Below, in pieces: positions 59,594 to 64,000 of a stretch of 64,000 bases of DNA; within the stretch, counting starts at the first letter, position 1; each line of letters begins with the position of its first letter. Position numbers and translations under genes: made by a program. The notes below the pieces were generated by a model. That model ran no database searches and was not told where the DNA came from. It saw only the letters and a program-made list of their open reading frames with translations. The stretch spans positions 10,602,001 through 10,666,000 of the forward strand of contig OX579635.1 in assembly GCA_951230915.1 (NCBI GenBank), given 5' to 3'. This DNA comes from Antitrichia curtipendula (lineage: Eukaryota > Streptophyta > Bryopsida > Hypnales > Leucodontaceae).

Positions 59594-60753
59594 ATGGCCA
59601 TCTCCCGGCAAGTGTCAGTTGTTCTCGGTTTGGTCGTTGCTGTTATCTTGGGTGCCGCTAGCTATGCCGAAGGGCAGGTTCTTTTCAGCAAACTGCCCAA
59701 GGCGTTAGTTGTGACGGCTACCCTCCCCGGTGGTGAACCTATCACAGGTATGTTTTCTTCTTACTGTTGCCGATTCTGCCAGCATGCATTAGATTCAAGT
59801 TAACCGATCTGAACAAGGCTGCTAAGTGCCAACAAAAGTCACAATCTGACCTCTAGGATATATATCTGTAAGGAAGGATGATCGCTCTGCAACTCTCCCC
59901 ATTCTAAAAGCATCCCCTAAACAAACACAGGGATCGATAGATATTCTGTATTGAAAGTTTTAGTGTACAGAGGTTTCACATTTCCAGAGTGGGAACGCCA
60001 ACTTTTGAGTTCTGATAAATCGCAACTAACTGATCTATCCAATTTGTTTACATACAAAGTGCGTCGTTCGATCTCTACTGCATTTTGCTTTTGGACCAAG
60101 GTGCTGCTCGATCTTACAATTGCCCGCAAGGACAGTCATAGATCATTTTTAGTACCTTAATTAGATGGGCAACGTAACAGTCACTACACAACATTGGACT
60201 AGTGTATACATATCGATCAATGTCATTTGTGACATTGCTTGCGATTGCTTACAAGATTCATTCTTCAATGTTTGCAGAAATCACTGTCGCGCTGGACACA
60301 ATCGTGGTAACCTGGAGTGCGAACACCACATCCGTTGTGCCCATAACAGCAACCAAAGTCCGCACCAAGTTGTGCTACGCCAAAGAGAGTCAGACCCACA
60401 GAGCATGGCGAGCGACCCAAGACAACTTGTCCAAAGACAAGACATGCCAGCACGACATCGCCATCGCCAGCTACACCCCAGCAGGCGCTTCCGTCCACTG
60501 GATCCTCCCGAAGAACATCCCAGGTGCCAAGTACTGCGTGCGCTCTTACGCTCTTGACGTGAACGGCAATGAAGTTGCCTATGGCCAATCCAGCCCTGAC
60601 AGAATCGCCAGCACTTTCTCCGTCACTCCGTTCTCGGGACGCACTGGCAGCCTCAATGTCGCTGTGGCCGTCATGTCCATCACGTCCGTGGTCCTGCTCT
60701 TCAGCTTCTTCATCTTCGAGGTTCTCTACTTGAAGAGGAAAAAGAGCGTCTAG
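59594..60753 (+). CDS. NAR2: High-affinity nitrate transporter partner NAR2 (NRT3)
   Basis: Two exons, 59594-59747 and 60278-60753, with a 530-bp phase-1 intron; 630 nt, 209 aa. The N-terminus has a signal peptide (MAISRQVSVVLGLVVAVILG, likely cleaved near residue 25-27). The family body follows: FSKLPKALVVTATL, GEPIT joined across the intron to EITVALDTIVVTW, then KLCYAKESQTHRAWRATQDN, DKTCQHDIA and RSYALDVNGNEVAYGQSSPD. One C-terminal membrane helix (about 177-203) ends in the basic tail KRKKSV. NAR2 binds NRT2 nitrate transporters and is needed for their stability and activity at the plasma membrane. The ATG at 59594 is chosen because it opens the signal peptide; no ATG lies upstream in frame. 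The coding exons are much richer in G+C than the surroundings. No NRT2 gene is in the window. AATAAA at 60772-60777 is a likely polyadenylation signal. Confidence 0.95.
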
Positions 60754-61167
60754 CTTAACATTAGATAATTAAATAAAAGTAGATACGGAAAATTAAGGTG
60801 CACGTGTTATAGAACTGCAGACTGAGATTGAATAAGTTAGTTTTTTCTTTGCAAATGATTGATTGGTGAGGTGATTTTTTATCTCATCCATGATTCCTAT
60901 TATCAGGCATTCTTGAGGTTTAGTTGGGCCGGCGAATGTTAATTTCTGTGCAGGTCTAGTGATGCTCTGGCTCTGGCTTCATAAATGAACTAGGCAATGG
61001 AGCTTGGTTAGAACGTCAATCAGTTAACGATATTCCCAAAACTAAAAATTGTGACATTTATGTTCATAAAGGAGTCTAATTTCAGGTCACAAAACTAGGA
61101 CAGGTACAGATTTGAGGTTTTAGATCATGCGTCTTGAACCGCAACAAAGAAATGGAATATGGCCAAT
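60754..61167 (+). other. NAR2 3' UTR and spacer
   Basis: Contains AATAAA 19 bases past the stop, then mixed to AT-rich DNA up to the TTAA of the next element. No gene. Confidence 0.5.
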
Positions 61168-61171
61168 TTAA

Positions 61172-62106
61172 CCCCTACAGGTCAAAGACTATGTTTTCAC
61201 CAAAAACGCTCCAAAACTAGTACATTTCTAGTACAAGAACTATCTTTTGAAAAAAAAACATTTTTGGACACATGTAACCATAGGATCTTGTAGTATGCTA
61301 ACTTGAGAAAATGTGGAAAAAATTTCAAAAATTTCTACTTCGTGGATTATAAGATATGAGCTTTTTAATTCACATAAATATTTTTTTTGGCCTTGCAAAA
61401 AAATAGGCAACTGCACTTCACAAGCTCACATTTGTATAAAGAAATGTCCCAAATGGTGTGATTCTTTGGATTCATTCTTCAAGTCAAGTTGGCTACATGC
61501 TTGAAAATTTTCAGATCATTTGGAATTGTACAATATATAGGAAAAAAAAAAAAGAAGTAGAAAGAAGAAGAGAATGATTCAAAATACTAAGTTATTAAGA
61601 ATTTAGTTATGGGATTAAAAATGCTAATCCCAATGGTTGCAATTTTGTAATAGACATTCTACATCCAGTGATTTTATTTTTTTCAAAAAATGTTAAAAAA
61701 TGAGTAAAGTAAATGACTTCAAAGTTTATTTTAGAGTAGAGAATAAGAGAATCCATAAATGCCTGCAAACTAAAACTCCTAATAACTTTTGACTCATTGA
61801 TCAAAATGGAATTATTCAAATCTTTTTGTGTATATATAATTTTAGAAAACCAACTTCAAATTTTTGTATATATAAAAAAAGTTATTTTTTCTGATTTGCC
61901 CGGACTATCCATTTACAAAAAATAATCATATTAGGCCATAACTTTTAATTCATATTTTCAAATGTCATGAAATTTAATGCATATGAAAGATATTCCTCGT
62001 CCCCACCTTATTTTAAAATTTCAGCCTAAAATTTAGAAATCTCTAGTCACACGTACTTGCCCAAAATTTCTTTGTTGCCAAAAAATGCATGCTGATCCTT
62101 TAGGGA
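61172..62106. mobile_element. piggyBac-type MITE with TTAA ends
   Basis: A 935-bp sequence between TTAA at 61168-61171 and TTAA at 62107-62110. Terminal repeats CCCCTACAGGTCAA and (read inward on the right) TCCCTAAAGGATCA agree in the CCCTA-AGG core and resemble the TIRs of the 5.8-kb piggyBac element (CCCCTAAAGGACC). No transposase. Probably a non-autonomous derivative of the same family. Confidence 0.6.
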
Positions 62107-62132
62107 TTAACAAATTTGATGTTGCAGGAAAC

Positions 62133-63022
62133 AAGTATTGTACAGTATTCAACAACTCTCAATTGTCCACCCTATTCTACCATTCTACCATTCAAAATAA
62201 TTTTGCATAATATATAATATGATTGACAATTTTTGTCTTGCACAATCAACATTCATTTTTTATGCAATTCCGATCAAGCATACCAAATTTGAGTTTCAAA
62301 AAAGTAAAATTCAATTTTTGGCAAATTATTTCATTTAGAATTTATAGTTTTATATGATAATTGATTGAAAACCATTGATGATGAATTTTTTTAATTTGAT
62401 TTTGGAAATATGAAGGAAACGTCCATATGCACATCTTTCTTTCAATAAGCATTTCTAAAAAGTTTTACATTTTCCTTACAAAGGTTTCAAAAGTTGGCGT
62501 GACAATGTTCAAATTTTGAAAAATAGATAATTCTTTATTGTAATTAGATTTTTCCATTTGACCTTGACATTGTTACCAGTTTTGTACATTTGACCATGAA
62601 TGTATAGTTGCTTTGCCAAAATCTAATTACAATAGAGAAATATCTATTTTTCAAAATTTGGACATTGTCACCTCAACTTTCAAAGTTGTTGTTAGGAAAT
62701 TCTAAAACTTTTTTGAAATACTTGTTGAAGGAAAGATGTGTATATAGGTGTTTCCTACTTATTGCCGCTATTGAATTAAAAAATTCATCACCAATGATTT
62801 TCAATCTATTATTGTGTAAAATCATTAGAATTTAATAAAATAATTCACCAAAAATGAAATTTTGATTTTTTGAAATCCAAATTTGGTATGCTTAATTGGA
62901 ATTGCATAAAAAGTGAATGTTAGTTATGCAAGACAAAAAAATTGTTAATCATAGGATACATTTACAAAAAAAATTTGAATAGTAGAATGGGGTGGACAAT
63001 TGAGAGTTGTTGGGTACTGTAC
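62133..63022. repeat. Long hairpin element, copy 2 of 3
   Basis: The outer ends pair over more than 35 bases: TTGTACAGTATTCAACAACT near 62143 and the complement of TTGTACAGTACCCAACAACT near 63020. Arm phrases (GATCAAGCATACCAAATTTG, GAATTTTTTTAATT, AGGAAACGTCCATATGCAC) match copies 1 and 3. The loop is near 62560-62605. Confidence 0.78.
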
Positions 63023-63895
63023 AATAAGGTCTACTTCATGTACAAACTGCCAATTTGAGGCATTCAATTTTAATGTGTAGCATAATTGATAGATTTTGGT
63101 AAGCATAACTATCATTGCATCCTTGCACATTCCCAATCAAGCATATCAAATTTCAAGTTTAGAAAAGCAAAATATCATTTTTGGTGAATTTTTTAAGTCA
63201 ATTTTTATGGTTTTACTTGATATTTTATAAAAAATAATTGGTGATGAATTTTTTTAATTCAATTTCATAGATATGTAGGGAATATGCATAATTACACACA
63301 TCTTTCATACTAAAAAACATCCCATTAAAGTAACAAAAATATAATCTTGGAAGAATTCAATGTGAGGTGTTGTATGACCAAACTTTGTGAAATAGATATC
63401 TCTATATTTTAGCTAGATTTTGGCAAAGTAATTGTATTATTATGATCAAATGTACAAAATTATTTATAAAGTGAGGATTAAATACGAAAATTAATTAAAA
63501 CATAAAGATATCTATTTCACAAAGTTAGGTCATATAACACCTCACATTGAATTCTTCCTAGAGGGAATTATGAAACTTTTTTGGAGATGCTTGTTGAAGG
63601 AAAGATGTGCATATGGATGTCCCTACGTATATATCCAATCAAATTTAAAAAATTCATCACCAATCATTTTCAATAAAATATTAAGTAAAATTATGAAAAT
63701 TGACTTCAAAAGTTTACCAAAAGTAAAATTTTACTTTTTTGAAATTGAAATATGGTATGTTTGATTGGAATTGTGTATGAATTGGGTGTTGATTATGTAA
63801 GACCAAAAATTCCAAAAAAAATTCTACACTACGCAATAAAAATTAGAATGGCTCATATTGACAATATGTAAATGAAGTAGACCTTACTGTATATG
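63010..63895. repeat. Long hairpin element, copy 3 of 3
   Basis: The outer ends ACAATAAGGTCTACTTCATG (near 63023) and its near complement (about 63873-63890, GAAGTAGACCTTACTGTA) pair, with arms of about 400 bp and a loop near 63430-63490. Inner arms read AGATATC(T)CTATATTTTA and complement. It directly abuts copy 2, sharing a palindromic TACTGTACA junction. The last 105 bases of the window hold nothing recognisable. Confidence 0.78.
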
Positions 63896-64000
63896 TTGAG
63901 TGGTGGTGAAGGTTGTATTATTGAATTCCAAAACTTGGATGTAGGTTTCAATTACCTAACATAATGCCATAATTTATATGCAGAGAACAATTCAAATTGG

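Noticed and set aside
1..64000. tRNA, rRNA, snRNA genes, riboswitches or LTR retrotransposons
   Set aside because: I looked for cloverleaf-like blocks, long terminal direct repeats with TG..CA ends and integrase or protease motifs and saw none. A covariance-model scan would be needed to exclude small RNA genes.

Overview
The window is nuclear DNA of a land plant. It has spliceosomal introns with GT..AG ends, a plant-type nitrate transporter partner (NAR2/NRT3), a plant-type PP1, a telo-box promoter motif, and very AT-rich intergenic DNA full of plant transposon families (CACTA, Tourist-like, L1-type LINE) plus a piggyBac element. Three compact, expressed-looking gene models lie in long repeat tracts. 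Modest introns, heavy repeat load and a piggyBac element make a non-flowering plant (bryophyte, lycophyte or fern) my best guess, but this is inference; no species marker was seen.

Layout. 1-9.3 kb: a decayed ORF, then a 3.5-kb CACTA-like element (3448-6958) with mirrored AGTCATATTT arrays, a LINE 3' fragment, a Tourist-like MITE (7998-8523) and a hairpin element (8703-9257). 9.6-16.3 kb: a TTAA-flanked piggyBac-type MITE (9612-10257), anonymous AT-rich DNA and a palindromic-TIR element. 16.3-22.1 kb: a complete piggyBac-type element with TTAA duplications, 13-bp TIRs and a broken minus-strand transposase; a CACTA MITE (16979-18034) is nested in it. It sits in an older ORF (15738-16320 plus 22101-22789), and removing it plus one TTAA rejoins that ORF in frame.

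25.1-32.1 kb: the most notable gene. Eight exons of diphthine--ammonia ligase (DPH6) run through a phase-1 intron into eight exons of a nuclear CCCH zinc-finger protein (EMB1789/ZC3H4-6-8 type). All 16 exons keep frame (2562 nt, 853 aa). The usual plant DPH6 RidA-like C-terminal domains are absent. 33.7-34.6 kb: a long hairpin element; 35.9-36.2 kb: a Tc1/mariner relic. 38.6-41.2 kb: a complete type-1 protein phosphatase in three coding exons. 43.5-51.2 kb: a decayed L1-type LINE on the minus strand. 54.5-58.2 kb: inverted-repeat elements. 59.6-60.75 kb: NAR2, complete in two exons. 61.2-63.9 kb: a second TTAA-flanked MITE and two abutting hairpin elements related to the one at 33.7 kb.

The three host genes are not an operon and share no pathway. 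DPH6 acts on elongation factor 2, the CCCH part is a nuclear RNA-binding type, PP1 is a general phosphatase, and NAR2 serves nitrate uptake. The rest of the window is mainly a layered transposon record with several datable nestings. No tRNA, rRNA, CRISPR array, LTR retrotransposon or organellar segment was recognised.
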